A DNA stretch of 9,478 nt from Deltaproteobacteria bacterium. Lineage in GTDB: Bacteria; Desulfobacterota_B; Binatia; UBA9968. A program made the position numbers and the translations under genes. The stretch covers positions 1 to 9,478 of the forward strand of contig JACZQL010000020.1 in the NCBI GenBank assembly GCA_022545745.1, written 5' to 3'. The notes below the pieces were generated by a model that was given only the letters and a program-made list of their open reading frames with translations, did no database searches and had not been told where the DNA came from. Shown here piece by piece: positions 1 to 7,243 of the stretch (positions are counted from its first letter, which is position 1; each line of letters opens with the position of its first letter).

Positions 1-9
1 AACCCCGTC

Positions 10-29
10 ACACAAGCTTACGCCCGTGG
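10..29 (-). repeat. Element 1 3' terminal hairpin (8+4+8)
   Basis: The minus strand reads CCACGGGC, loop GTAA, then GCTTGTGT. Seven of eight positions pair, two of them as G-U in RNA, around a GNRA-type loop. It matches the hairpins at 7186-7205 and 7354-7373 in stem length and loop. Confidence 0.6.
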
Positions 30-34
30 CTTTC

Positions 35-96
35 CCCTGTGGAGTAACCTTTCGGTCGAGACCACTCATCTCAGTCGTGGATAATACTCCACAGGG
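35..96 (-). repeat. Element 1 central 12-bp inverted repeat
   Basis: CCCTGTGGAGTA at 35-46 is the exact reverse complement of TACTCCACAGGG at 85-96. The 38 nt between contain a shorter competing pairing: on the minus strand, GTGGA at 88-92 pairs with TCCAC at 77-81. There is no T tract beside it, so it does not read as an intrinsic terminator for rbfA. Confidence 0.75.
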
Positions 97-101
97 CAAT
101 G

Positions 102-121
102 CCACGAACCTTCGCCCGCGG
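102..121 (-). repeat. Element 1 5' terminal hairpin (8+4+8)
   Basis: The minus strand reads CCGCGGGC, loop GAAG, then GTTCGTGG, an 8-bp stem with three G-U pairs if RNA. Length and placement match the other terminal hairpins, but the loop is GAAG, not GTAA. Confidence 0.5.
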
Positions 122-152
122 TACGGAGTCTATCCAGGGGTGTGCCTCCCGG

Positions 153-506
153 CTATTCGCTATCCTTAACCTGCACCTGCCGTAAAAGCTCCTCGATTCG
201 TTGGGCGTTTGCCGGGGTATCATCATAAATGAACTCTAGGGTCGGTACAAATCGCAACTTGAGTCCTCGGGCGATCTTGGAGCGAATAAAACCCGTCGCA
301 CTTTTTAATCCGGAAAGGACCTCTTCCTTCCCTTGCTGATCCACAAGAACACTAAAATAGATACGCGCGTGTTTGAGGTCACTACTCACGTTTACCCCTG
401 TGAGTGTCACCACCCCGACACGCGGATCATTGATCTCTCGGCTGAGCAATTGGGAAACAAACTCTAGGATCAGGTTCCCAACCCGTTCCGAGCGTTTGGT
501 CTGCAT
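153..506 (-). CDS. rbfA: Ribosome-binding factor A
   Basis: The product is a 117-residue RbfA, a single-domain KH-like protein that binds free 30S subunits in the cytoplasm and helps mature the 5' end of 16S rRNA; it also matters in cold adaptation. The start at the ATG at 504-506 gives MQTKRSERVGNLILEF, which aligns with the usual RbfA N-terminus and gives the normal length of about 120 residues. Family features seen are the N-terminal helix, SREINDPRVGVVTLTGVNVS, the DLKHARIYFSVL strand, and a late FVPTLEFIYDD strand. It is the last gene of the rimP-nusA-infB operon, 37 nt after the DUF503 stop. The Shine-Dalgarno is weak, and an in-frame extension to 587 would overlap DUF503, so it was not chosen. 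No truB follows as in many bacteria; structured element 1 follows instead. Confidence 0.95.
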   Translation of the reverse strand: MQTKRSERVGNLILEFVSQLLSREINDPRVGVVTLTGVNVSSDLKHARIYFSVLVDQQGKEEVLSGLKSATGFIRSKIARGLKLRFVPTLEFIYDDTPANAQRIEELLRQVQVKDSE

Positions 507-543
507 GGTTCTGGTCAGTTTTTTGGAAAAGTAAGATAGTAAT

Positions 544-831
544 TTAGCAGTGGAAAAACTCGACTTGTGTTTCCCCCACCTGGGCAAGCTTTAGACGGTC
601 CACAAATTCAATCACCTTCTGCAATGTCGCATCAACAATCGGTTGGCTGCTGCCCACCACCCCGAAGCCTAAGACCGCCCTCTGCCATCGATCCTGATCG
701 CCACACTCTGTCACGGAAATATTGAATTGGTGTGCAACCCGCGCCTGGACGCTCCGCAGCACTCCCCTTTTCCCCTTCAAGGAATGGTTTTCTGGAAGGA
801 TCAGGACCAGCTTCAGAACCCCCACGACCAT
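544..831 (-). CDS. ylxP: DUF503 family protein (YlxP-like)
   Basis: This 95-residue protein belongs to the DUF503/YlxP family, small proteins of poorly defined role that occur between infB and rbfA in many bacteria. Evidence is the N-terminal strand VVGVLKLVLILPENHSLKGK, where the HSLKGKR segment is the family hallmark, followed by a helix with RSVQARVAHQFNISVTE and a strand with AVLGFGVVG. A C-terminal helix, VIEFVDRLKLAQVGETQVE, fits the ferredoxin-like fold expected for the family. The ATG at 829-831 gives a full-length product, 32 nt downstream of the infB stop, with no strong Shine-Dalgarno, so coupled translation from infB is possible. Context suggests an accessory role in ribosome maturation or translation. 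This is inference, since no enzymatic motif is visible. Confidence 0.88.
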   Translation of the reverse strand: MVVGVLKLVLILPENHSLKGKRGVLRSVQARVAHQFNISVTECGDQDRWQRAVLGFGVVGSSQPIVDATLQKVIEFVDRLKLAQVGETQVEFFHC

Positions 832-863
832 GTGAATACGGGCTGGCTTTAGGTAACTTTACG

Positions 864-3539
864 TTAGCGATCCGTTGCGGCTGAACTCTGGGAGGCCTCA
901 CGTCCCGAGCTGGGACTCAATTGTCTCGCTACCGCCACCCGCTCGTAGGCCTCAATCAAATCCCCTACCTTCACATCCTGGTAACCCTGGATGGCCATAC
1001 CACATTCGTAGCCCACGGCCACCTCCCGCACATCGTCCTTAAAGCGCCTGAGGCTGGCTAGCTCCCCTTGGTGGACAACCACTTGATCCCTTAGCAGCCG
1101 GATAAGGCTGCCGCGCTGAAATTTTCCTTCACTGACATAGCACCCCGCCACCGTACCTACCCCACGGGCGTGGAAAGTCTCTCGGACCTGTGCGCGTCCC
1201 TGCAGCACTTCCCTGTAGGTAGGTTCCAACATTCCTTCCAAGGCCGCCTTGATGTCTGCGAGGACTTCATAGATCACCGTGTAGAGGCGAACATCCACCC
1301 CTTCTTGGGCCGCCATGCTTCCCGCCTTTGCCTCTGGACGCACATTGAAGCCAATGACTATGGCATTTGAGGCAGTGGCCAACAAAACATCGCTCTCCGT
1401 GATCCCACCTACGGAGCTATGGATAACTCTGGGCTTCACTTCGTCGGTGCCAAGGCGGTTCAAGGATTCGGCCAATGCCTCCACTGAGCCGTGGACGTCG
1501 GCCTTTAGCACCACTTGCAATTCTTTAACATCGCCAGCTTTGATCTGGTCATAAAATTCTTCGAGGGAGACCCTACTGGATTTAGCCAAATCTGTTTCTC
1601 TCTGCCGGTCGTGCTGATGCGCTGCGATCTGCCTTGCCTTATTCTCGTCCGAAAGTGCGGAAAAGGTCTCCCCTGCTCGTGGAACCCCCTGTAATCCCAG
1701 GATCTCCACAGGAAACGATGGGGTTGCTTCATTTGTCTTCCGTCCGCAGTCGTCGATCATGGCCCGAACCTTCCCATAGAAGACCCCGCACACCACCGAA
1801 TCTCCCACCCTTAGAGTCCCCTCCTGCACCAGAATCGTGGCAACGGGCCCTTTTCCCCTGTCTAACCTAGCTTCGACAACGGCCCCGCGAGCCAACTTAT
1901 CTGGGTTTGCCTTGAGTTCCAGGATATCCGCCTGGAGCAGCAGCATCGCCATCAGGTCAGGGATACCTTGCTTCGTCTGGGCCGAGACAGGGACCATAAT
2001 GGTATCCCCCCCCCAGTCCTCTGGAACCAACCCGTGTTCGGATAGCCCCCTCTTGACTCGATCCACATTGGCATCCGGCTTATCGACTTTATTGATCGCC
2101 ACCACAATGGTATTCCCTGCAGCGCGAGCATGGTTTATGGCCTCGACGGTCTGCGGCATGACCCCATCGTCGGCGGCGACAACCAACACAACGATATCGG
2201 TAACCTTGGCCCCTCTCGCCCGCATGGCGGTGAATGCCTCATGCCCTGGTGTATCCAAAAACGTCACGCTTCTCCCATCCACATCGGTGCGATAGGCCCC
2301 TATATGCTGGGTGATTCCCCCGGCTTCTTGACTCGTAACGTTAGCGTTCCGAATGGCATCGAGCAGGGAAGTTTTTCCATGATCCACATGTCCCATCATG
2401 GTCACCACGGGTGGTCTGGGCCGCAGAGCAGCCTCGGGCTCCTTCACCTCATGGTCCACCTCCATGGCCGACTCGACGTCTAAGGCCACGTTCTCCACTT
2501 GGTAGTCGAATTCGGACGCCACGAGGCCCGCGGTCTCCGAATCGATCACCTGATTGATGGTCGCCATCATCCCCAGATCCATGAGCTTCTTAATCACATC
2601 ACCTGCCTTCACACCCATGTTCCTTGACAGGTCACCCAAACTGATTGCTTCGGATATTTTGACAACTCGCTTACTGGCCTTTGGGACCGTGATCTCGGTC
2701 TTCTTCAGGTCCTTTCCAGGCAGGGCCCTCTTTTTCTTCGGCAAATATCCTGGCCGAAACCCCCGCCCTCTGGCCTCAAGACCCTCTACCCTTTGGATCA
2801 CGCGTCTCTTACTTTTGACACCCTTGGGCTGGCTACCCACTTCCTCAGCCACCCCATCCGTGGGTTCTGCTGACTTTCGAACTTCTCTCCGCTCTTTTTG
2901 GGGTTCCACCACGGCGGGGGTGGAATCAGGTTCTTTAATGGGTTCGCGCCGAGCAACATCCTTGGATTCGACTTGGTTGACTTGTTTTAAATCGATTCGT
3001 CCCAGGACCCTGGGCCCCTTTGCTTGCCCCGTTGCCTCTGCTCCCGCTTCCTGAGCGGTCGCAGCAGGAGAAGCGGTCTCGGTTGGTGGGGCCTGTACAA
3101 CAGGCGCCCCTTCCTCAGCTGCCGCAGTAGATTCCGCCCCGACTGAAGGAGGAGTGTCGGGCGGCACCTCTACGATCGGGCTTGAAGGTGACTCCTCTAT
3201 GGGAGGCGGGGTTTGTTGCACGATTTCTGTTCGACTTGTGCGTCGGCGAATCACGTTGGCATGAACCCTGCGCTCCACTACCTTTTCTCGGGCTTGGATA
3301 TCCCCCAAGACCTCATCCTGCCCAGTCACCATCCGATCCGACGTTACCTTTTCTTGTCCTAGCTGGACTTGACGCTTTTCAGCCGCCGCGAAAGCTGATC
3401 GGATGCTGGCGACCTCTTCTGTCTCAAGGGAACTCTGCGCCCTTTTCCCTCGCACCCCCAGCTTTTCCAAACGCGCAATGAGGTCCTTCGGTTCGATCCC
3501 CAATTCTTTGGCCAGTTGATGAACCCTTACCTTACCCAT
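864..3539 (-). CDS. infB: Translation initiation factor IF-2
   Basis: This is a full-length IF2 (891 residues), the GTPase that brings fMet-tRNA to the 30S subunit and promotes subunit joining. Order of parts: an N-terminal IF2_N domain (about 1-50, [14 protein letters not shown]), a long low-complexity Pro/Ala/Glu and basic linker (about 55-290), and a second IF2_N domain (about 298-350). The GTPase domain follows, with G1 GHVDHGKT at 383-390, [13 protein letters not shown] near 429, NKVDKP near 483, and SAQTKQGI. Domains II to IV follow, including the C-terminal [19 protein letters not shown] segment that binds the initiator tRNA. The ATG at 3537-3539 is preferred over the one at 3543-3545 because GGGAG sits 7 nt ahead of it. 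It overlaps the end of ylxR by 8 nt, implying coupling. A run of nine G on the coding strand (2006-2014) lies in the GTPase domain without breaking the frame. Confidence 0.98.
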   Translation of the reverse strand: MGKVRVHQLAKELGIEPKDLIARLEKLGVRGKRAQSSLETEEVASIRSAFAAAEKRQVQLGQEKVTSDRMVTGQDEVLGDIQAREKVVERRVHANVIRRRTSRTEIVQQTPPPIEESPSSPIVEVPPDTPPSVGAESTAAAEEGAPVVQAPPTETASPAATAQEAGAEATGQAKGPRVLGRIDLKQVNQVESKDVARREPIKEPDSTPAVVEPQKERREVRKSAEPTDGVAEEVGSQPKGVKSKRRVIQRVEGLEARGRGFRPGYLPKKKRALPGKDLKKTEITVPKASKRVVKISEAISLGDLSRNMGVKAGDVIKKLMDLGMMATINQVIDSETAGLVASEFDYQVENVALDVESAMEVDHEVKEPEAALRPRPPVVTMMGHVDHGKTSLLDAIRNANVTSQEAGGITQHIGAYRTDVDGRSVTFLDTPGHEAFTAMRARGAKVTDIVVLVVAADDGVMPQTVEAINHARAAGNTIVVAINKVDKPDANVDRVKRGLSEHGLVPEDWGGDTIMVPVSAQTKQGIPDLMAMLLLQADILELKANPDKLARGAVVEARLDRGKGPVATILVQEGTLRVGDSVVCGVFYGKVRAMIDDCGRKTNEATPSFPVEILGLQGVPRAGETFSALSDENKARQIAAHQHDRQRETDLAKSSRVSLEEFYDQIKAGDVKELQVVLKADVHGSVEALAESLNRLGTDEVKPRVIHSSVGGITESDVLLATASNAIVIGFNVRPEAKAGSMAAQEGVDVRLYTVIYEVLADIKAALEGMLEPTYREVLQGRAQVRETFHARGVGTVAGCYVSEGKFQRGSLIRLLRDQVVVHQGELASLRRFKDDVREVAVGYECGMAIQGYQDVKVGDLIEAYERVAVARQLSPSSGREASQSSAATDR

Positions 3540-3864
3540 CTCCATTCTCCCGACATCGATCGCGTAACCCTTGAATCAGTTTTCCTCTAGCCTCTCGCCC
3601 AATCTCCAGGTGAAAGGCACGGTAGAGTTTCTTCTTGCCCAAGAAGGTTTCCCAACAGGTTTCCTTCTCGTGAAGATAACCTCCGCGTCCAGTTCCCATC
3701 TGATCGACCATCAATTCTCCACTGGGTGTGGCCACGAGACGCAGCAAATTTCCTTTGTCGTCCCTGACACCACAACCGAGGCAGGTGCGTTCTGGGCGAT
3801 AATTTCGCTTCAAGCGTTCCCGCTTACTCTGCCTTTGGTTCTTCCTTTCCTTTATTCTCTTCAC
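3532..3864 (-). CDS. ylxR: YlxR family RNA-binding protein (DUF448)
   Basis: This 110-residue YlxR family protein is a small, basic, presumed nucleic-acid-binding protein encoded between nusA and infB. The hallmark PERTCLGCG at about 24-32 is visible, with the two cysteines at 28 and 31. It is followed by [15 protein letters not shown], by GTGRGGYLH, and by a [19 protein letters not shown] segment, all typical of the fold. The residue after the second Cys is Gly, where Arg is often found. The GTG at 3862-3864 is chosen because a strong GAGGAGG (3874-3880 on the plus strand) lies 9 nt ahead of it. This gives a Lys/Arg-rich N-terminal extension of about 23 residues and a 41-nt overlap with the end of nusA. 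In Bacillus the order is nusA-ylxR-ylxQ-infB; here ylxQ is absent. Confidence 0.93.
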   Translation of the reverse strand: MKRIKERKNQRQSKRERLKRNYRPERTCLGCGVRDDKGNLLRLVATPSGELMVDQMGTGRGGYLHEKETCWETFLGKKKLYRAFHLEIGREARGKLIQGLRDRCRENGDG

Positions 3865-5305
3865 CTTCCGCTGCCTCCTCGGTCACACCCACCTCGGTGT
3901 CGCCTGCCTCGGCAGCAGGTACAGGAGACGCCTGCTCCTCAGGCGACCCCTCTTCCAATTGTTCTTCTGCCTTCAATTGTTCTTCCGCCTTCAATTGTTC
4001 TTCCGCCTTCAATTGTTCTTCTGCCTTCAATTGTTCTTCTGCCTTTTTCTGCTCCTCCAATTGCTTCTGTTCTTCCACGTGGGCTCTGCTTGCCTGATGA
4101 ATCGCTTCTGCCTTTTCCGCCACTATGCCGTCCACTTCCTGAATCGCCTCAAGCTCCGCCTCGGCCAGTTCCTCGGCCGACTTATACCCGGCCTGATAGA
4201 GAAGCTCCGCAACCATGTCATTCACTCCCGGAATGGCGCCGAGGGAGATCCGGGCTCGACGGCTTTCCTCCTCTGCTTCGGCCTCACTACGAACGTCGAT
4301 TCTCCACCCGGTCAATCGGCCGGCGAGCCGCACATTCTGCCCCTTTCTTCCAATGGCCAAGGAAAGCTGTTCGTCGGGGACGACAACCTCCATACTGTGC
4401 TCGTCCTCCGTCATGATGATCTTGGTCACCTTGGCGGGGGCCAATGCACGACAGGCATACTCTGCCTGGTCAGCGATCCAATGGACAATGTCGATTTTTT
4501 CTCCGCGCAGTTCCTGAACCACCGCCTGGACCCTCATACCCCTCATCCCCACACAGGCCCCCACCGGATCCACATCGGGATCTCTAGAGGCCACCGCAAC
4601 TTTTGCCCGGCCTCCCGGCTCCCTGGCGACTCCTTTTATCTCGACGATCCCTTCGTAGATCTCTGGAACTTCCTGCAAAAAGAGTTTCTGCAACATCCCA
4701 GGGTGGGTACGCGATAGAATGATTTGCGGACCTCGGGTAGTCATCTCCACACTGACGATATAGACGCGAATTCGATCGTTCTGCCGGTAGCGTTCCCGGG
4801 GGACCTGCTCCTTTTCGGGGAGAATGGCGTTCGTCCTCCCCAGGTTTACGATGATGCTCCTCTTTTCGAAACGCTGGACGATCCCGTGGATCAACTCCCC
4901 CTCACGCTTCTTGAATTCGTTATAGATAATTTCGCGCTCGGCGTCCCTCACTCGCTGGACAATGTTTTGCTTGGCTGCCTGGGCCGCGATTCGACCAAAG
5001 GAACTGGCATCCAACTTGGTCAAGAGTTCATCGCCCAGCTCCGCCTCAGGATCGAGGGTGTCCCGTGCCTCTTGAAGGGTAATCTCGGTATCCGGATCAC
5101 TTATCTCCCCTACGATCCGCCTGGTTTCAAAAAGCTCAACCTCCCCAAGCTCGGGGTTAAACTGCGCCTCAATCTTCCGTTCGTGACCATAGGTCTTTTT
5201 AGCGGCCGAGATCATGGCGTTTTCCAGGGCACCAATGAGGATAGACTTATCAATGCCCTTTTCCTTACTGACCTGGTCAATGACTCTATTTAAATCCTGC
5301 TGCAT
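3824..5305 (-). CDS. nusA: Transcription termination/antitermination factor NusA
   Basis: NusA (493 residues) binds RNA polymerase and nascent RNA, prolongs pauses, and modulates both intrinsic termination and antitermination. Visible domains are an N-terminal polymerase-binding domain (about 1-125), an S1 domain (about 130-200, starting GELIHGIVQRFEKRSIIVNLG), and two KH domains (about 200-345). Conserved KH segments include REPGGRAKVAV, DPVGACVGMRGMRVQ and LSLAIGRKGQNVRLAGRLTGW. A helix-hairpin-helix segment follows (GAIPGVNDMVAELLYQAGYKS), then an acidic coiled tail with five exact KAEEQL repeats (residues 421-450). The ATG at 5303-5305 is used because GGGAG stands about 7 nt ahead; an upstream TTG at 5315-5317 is less likely. 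It lies 64 nt after rimP, with a hairpin in the gap. The repeat tail is unusual; the core is standard. Confidence 0.97.
   Translation of the reverse strand: MQQDLNRVIDQVSKEKGIDKSILIGALENAMISAAKKTYGHERKIEAQFNPELGEVELFETRRIVGEISDPDTEITLQEARDTLDPEAELGDELLTKLDASSFGRIAAQAAKQNIVQRVRDAEREIIYNEFKKREGELIHGIVQRFEKRSIIVNLGRTNAILPEKEQVPRERYRQNDRIRVYIVSVEMTTRGPQIILSRTHPGMLQKLFLQEVPEIYEGIVEIKGVAREPGGRAKVAVASRDPDVDPVGACVGMRGMRVQAVVQELRGEKIDIVHWIADQAEYACRALAPAKVTKIIMTEDEHSMEVVVPDEQLSLAIGRKGQNVRLAGRLTGWRIDVRSEAEAEEESRRARISLGAIPGVNDMVAELLYQAGYKSAEELAEAELEAIQEVDGIVAEKAEAIHQASRAHVEEQKQLEEQKKAEEQLKAEEQLKAEEQLKAEEQLKAEEQLEEGSPEEQASPVPAAEAGDTEVGVTEEAAEGEENKGKEEPKAE
3956..4045 (-). repeat. Five tandem 18-bp repeats inside nusA
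   Basis: The plus strand shows five head-to-tail 18-bp units CAATTGTTCTTCYGCCTT, differing only at the one Y position. They encode KAEEQL five times in the NusA tail. More diverged copies run on to about 4075. Unit length is a multiple of three, so gain or loss of units keeps the frame. Confidence 0.95.
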
Positions 5306-5320
5306 CTCTTCTCCCAAATT

Positions 5321-5342
5321 CAGTCGTCAGTGACGACGACTG
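5321..5342 (-). promoter_or_regulatory. Hairpin between rimP and nusA
   Basis: CAGTCGTC (5321-5328) is the exact complement of GACGACTG (5335-5342), with a 6-nt loop. In the mRNA it would lie just upstream of the nusA Shine-Dalgarno (GGGAG), leaving that site free. No T run follows, so it is not a classical terminator. It could be a processing site, a pause site or a NusA binding site; this is speculation. Confidence 0.5.
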
Positions 5343-5369
5343 TATATGGATTTCCTATATGGAGAAATT

Positions 5370-5864
5370 TTACTGGCGGTATTTGTTCTTACCCTCTCGA
5401 ACCCAATCGTGCTCGTAGTTCGCTTTCTCAATCATCCCGTGGGGTATGTAAACCTCCACTTTTTCCTGGGAAACCACGATTCCATCTTGGGTGGTCTCTT
5501 TGAGAAGACCCAAAAACGATCTCCGGCCTTCGATCCTCTCCCGGGTCCGAACTCGAATCTTCTTCCCAAGGAACCGGGTAAAATGCTCTGGTCTCTTGAG
5601 TAAGCGGTTGACGCCTGGAGAGGAAACCTCCAAGGTATAAGACCTCTGAAGGACATCGTGGACATCCAAAAGATCGCCCAATTGGCGGCTTACACGGGTT
5701 AAGTCGTCGAGATTGGGTCCGCCCTCCTTATCCAGGTACAACCTTAAAACCCAACCTCCCCTCCCCTCACGGCGAAACTCTATGTCAAAGATTTCTAACC
5801 CTTCATCCGCCACCAGTGGCGCCGCAATCTCCCAGACCTGCGATACTATGGAATCGCCATTCAT
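5370..5864 (-). CDS. rimP: Ribosome maturation factor RimP
   Basis: RimP (164 residues) is a two-domain cytoplasmic protein needed for 30S assembly, acting on free 30S subunits. The N-terminal domain shows IVSQVWEIAAPLVADEGLEIFDIEF, then GGWVLRLYLDKEGGPNLDDL, then RVSRQLGDLLDV. The junction ending YTLEVSSPGVNRLLKRPEHF is the family signature (EVSSPGxxRxL). The C-terminal SH3-like domain follows, with LGKKIRVRTRE and IEGRRSFLGLL. The ATG at 5862-5864 is chosen because it fits the family N-terminus and has GGGGG (5869-5873) close upstream; longer in-frame extensions run into the leader. It is the first gene of the minus operon, and its leader holds a terminator-like hairpin, suggesting regulation of the whole operon at this point. 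Confidence 0.96.
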   Translation of the reverse strand: MNGDSIVSQVWEIAAPLVADEGLEIFDIEFRREGRGGWVLRLYLDKEGGPNLDDLTRVSRQLGDLLDVHDVLQRSYTLEVSSPGVNRLLKRPEHFTRFLGKKIRVRTRERIEGRRSFLGLLKETTQDGIVVSQEKVEVYIPHGMIEKANYEHDWVREGKNKYRQ

Positions 5865-5873
5865 GATACCCCC

Positions 5874-5904
5874 AAAACAAAAAAAGCGGGCATAGGCCCA
5901 CTTT
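5874..5904 (-). terminator. Intrinsic terminator in the rimP leader (possible attenuator)
   Basis: On the minus strand AAAGTGGGC pairs with GCCCGCTTT around a CTAT loop (9 bp including one G-U), followed by TTTTTTTGTTTT. This is a strong rho-independent terminator on the minus strand only. No minus-strand gene lies upstream of it, since the neighbour is divergent. The T tract abuts the rimP Shine-Dalgarno. An upstream segment CTTTGG (5916-5921) could pair with CCAAAG (5901-5906), overlapping the terminator's 5' arm by four bases. Attenuation is therefore possible. Confidence 0.75.
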
Positions 5905-5931
5905 GGGAGTGACCACCAAAGCTTCAAATAT

Positions 5932-5960
5932 TTTCTAACATGGGGACATTGTGAATGCAA
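5932..5960 (-). promoter_or_regulatory. Candidate sigma70 promoter for rimP-nusA-infB operon
   Basis: The minus strand has TTGCAT (5955-5960), a 17-nt spacer, and TAGAAA (5932-5937), giving an expected start near 5925. The -10 box is weak, matching four of six. The start would leave a leader of about 60 nt containing the terminator. Confidence 0.35.
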
Positions 5961-5965
5961 GACGT

Positions 5966-5993
5966 TTGCCCGTGAGGTATTATTTGCTATCAT
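5966..5993 (+). promoter_or_regulatory. Candidate sigma70 promoter for the histidine kinase gene
   Basis: The plus strand has TTGCCC (5966-5971), a 16-nt spacer, and TATCAT (5988-5993). The expected start is near 6000, about 20 nt before the chosen ATG at 6021. The -35 box lies only five bases from that of the opposite rimP promoter. Confidence 0.45.
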
Positions 5994-6020
5994 TCGATTT
6001 TGCGAATGGGGACACAAGCA

Positions 6021-7136
6021 ATGAGCAGGCAAACCAAAGAGGACAGGCGCGTCTCTCCATTGTCCTGGAAGGATATCCTGACGAGCCTCGAAGATGCCGT
6101 GGTGGTCATCGATCAACGCGGCAGGGTCTCCTTTTTAAACCAGGCCGCCGAAAGCCTGACGGGGATCTCTGCCCTCCAGATCCAAGGGCAACCCTACAGC
6201 CAGGTGTTCAAACGAAATCTATGGCTCATCGAAATGGTAGAGAAAAGCCAGCTCCCACTGCACAGCAGTACACGGGGAGAAGGCGACTTCGTCACCCAAC
6301 GATTGAGTCAATTCCCGGTGAGCTTGATGGTCTCACCCCTCCAGGATCAATTTGGGAAACAGGGGGGGAGCATTTTGCTCCTGCGTGACCTGACCTATCA
6401 GAAGCAGATGGAGGAACAGTTAAAGCGCTCAGACCGATTGGCCCTGTTGGGGACCCTCGCTGCGGGACTGGCCCATGAGATCAAGAATCCTTTAGCTGGA
6501 ATCAAAGGGGCCTCCCAACTGCTCAAGAAAGAGATGGCTCAGGAAACCTCACTGGTGGAATACACGGACATCATTATTCGCGAAGTCAATCGTATCGATC
6601 AGTTGATGGAACAACTGCTGGACCTGTCACGGCCTCCTAAGCTCCATCTCACTGCGTTGAACATTCACGAGATCCTGGACCATGTCCTCTTTCTCGAATA
6701 TCAGGCCATCTCAAGCGGCAAGGTAGTGGTCAACAAAAACTTCGACCCTAGCCTACCCCCAGTTCTCGGAGACCGAGACCGACTCATCCAGGTCTTTTTG
6801 AATCTGGTAAAAAATTCCCTTCAGGCCATGAAGGTCGAGGGGCAACTGACCATTACCACCCGAATGGAAACCGACTATCATATCCGAGAAGTGGGGAGCG
6901 GCGGAGGGAAATTCATCCGAGTCGGCATCGAGGACAATGGGCCGGGAATTAAAAAGGAACACCTCTCGCAAATCTTTTCCCCTTTCTTCACCACAAAGAG
7001 CAACGGTACCGGGCTTGGCCTGGCCATTTGTCATCGAATCATCAATGAGCATGGTGGTTTCATAGGGGTGGAGACCTTCGAGGGGGAAGGGGCAGCTTTT
7101 AGGATCTCATTGGTTGTCGCGGATGAAACGCCCTAG
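6021..7136 (+). CDS. ntrB: Soluble PAS-domain sensor histidine kinase, NtrB (GlnL) type
   Basis: This 371-residue cytoplasmic histidine kinase has no membrane segment. An N-terminal PAS domain (about 10-125, DILTSLEDAVVVIDQRGRVS to SILLLRDLT) is followed by a HisKA dimerisation domain with AHEIKNPLAGIKGA, the phosphorylated His at about 152. The ATPase domain carries NLVKNSLQAM (N box near 261), DNGPGI (G1 near 305), FSPFFTTK (F box) and GTGLGLAI (G2 near 329). HEIKNPLAGIKGASQLL is the NtrB-style H box, and the downstream gene encodes an NtrC-type regulator, so this is most likely its partner kinase. The ATG at 6021 has GGGGA 8 nt ahead; the ATG at 6006 or TTG at 6000 would add a few residues. 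The signal is unknown: nitrogen control through PII is typical of NtrB, but other NtrB-like kinases serve other pathways, so the symbol is tentative. Confidence 0.9.
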   Translation: MSRQTKEDRRVSPLSWKDILTSLEDAVVVIDQRGRVSFLNQAAESLTGISALQIQGQPYSQVFKRNLWLIEMVEKSQLPLHSSTRGEGDFVTQRLSQFPVSLMVSPLQDQFGKQGGSILLLRDLTYQKQMEEQLKRSDRLALLGTLAAGLAHEIKNPLAGIKGASQLLKKEMAQETSLVEYTDIIIREVNRIDQLMEQLLDLSRPPKLHLTALNIHEILDHVLFLEYQAISSGKVVVNKNFDPSLPPVLGDRDRLIQVFLNLVKNSLQAMKVEGQLTITTRMETDYHIREVGSGGGKFIRVGIEDNGPGIKKEHLSQIFSPFFTTKSNGTGLGLAICHRIINEHGGFIGVETFEGEGAAFRISLVVADETP

Positions 7137-7185
7137 GAGCACCGCTTGAAACGACCCCACTGGATTTATCCGCCTGCACAGAAGA

Positions 7186-7205
7186 CCATGGGCGTAAGCC
7201 CATGG
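7186..7205 (+). repeat. Element 2 5' terminal hairpin (8+4+8)
   Basis: CCATGGGC, loop GTAA, GCCCATGG: a perfect 8-bp stem with a GNRA-type loop. Confidence 0.8.
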
Positions 7206-7243
7206 ATGAATGCAACGGTCGGACCCTGCGAAGCTCGGCTCGC

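Larger units (their letters stand above)
10..121 (-). mobile_element. Element 1: small non-autonomous element with paired terminal hairpins (IS200/IS605-like or omega-RNA-like relic)
   Basis: Read on the minus strand, this stretch starts with a 20-nt hairpin (102-121), carries a perfect 12-bp inverted repeat (85-96 with 35-46), and ends with a second 20-nt hairpin (10-29). The same order of parts, with the same GTGGAGTA/TACTCCAC core, occurs at 7186-7373 on the plus strand. Subterminal hairpins at both ends are typical of IS200/IS605 family ends, and a structured 3' part ending in a hairpin is typical of TnpB-associated omega-RNA. No tnpA or tnpB reading frame is present, so mobility would need a transposase elsewhere. 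It lies directly downstream of rbfA in the same orientation and would be the 3' tail of that transcript. Similarity to element 2 may continue slightly beyond the outer hairpin, since both have ACCCC and TGGAT just upstream. It could instead be a REP-like repeat or an unrelated structured RNA. Confidence 0.5.

Noticed and set aside
35..96. Intrinsic terminator for the rbfA operon
   Set aside because: The stem is strong but its arms are 38 nt apart and no T run follows on the minus strand.
1837..3054. Several plus-strand open frames opposite infB
   Set aside because: Complement of conserved IF2 coding sequence, with no family features of their own.
3571..4416. Long plus-strand open frame opposite ylxR and nusA
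   Set aside because: Antisense to two well-supported genes; its Pro/Leu-rich low-complexity composition comes from the complement of the nusA and ylxR codons.
5343..5363. Direct repeat of TATATGGA separated by five bases after rimP
   Set aside because: Short, overlaps the rimP stop region neighbourhood, and no binding site or element could be linked to it.
5905..6005. Possible tRNA upstream of rimP, as metY precedes this operon in E. coli
   Set aside because: Neither strand shows a cloverleaf, T-loop sequence or acceptor stem.
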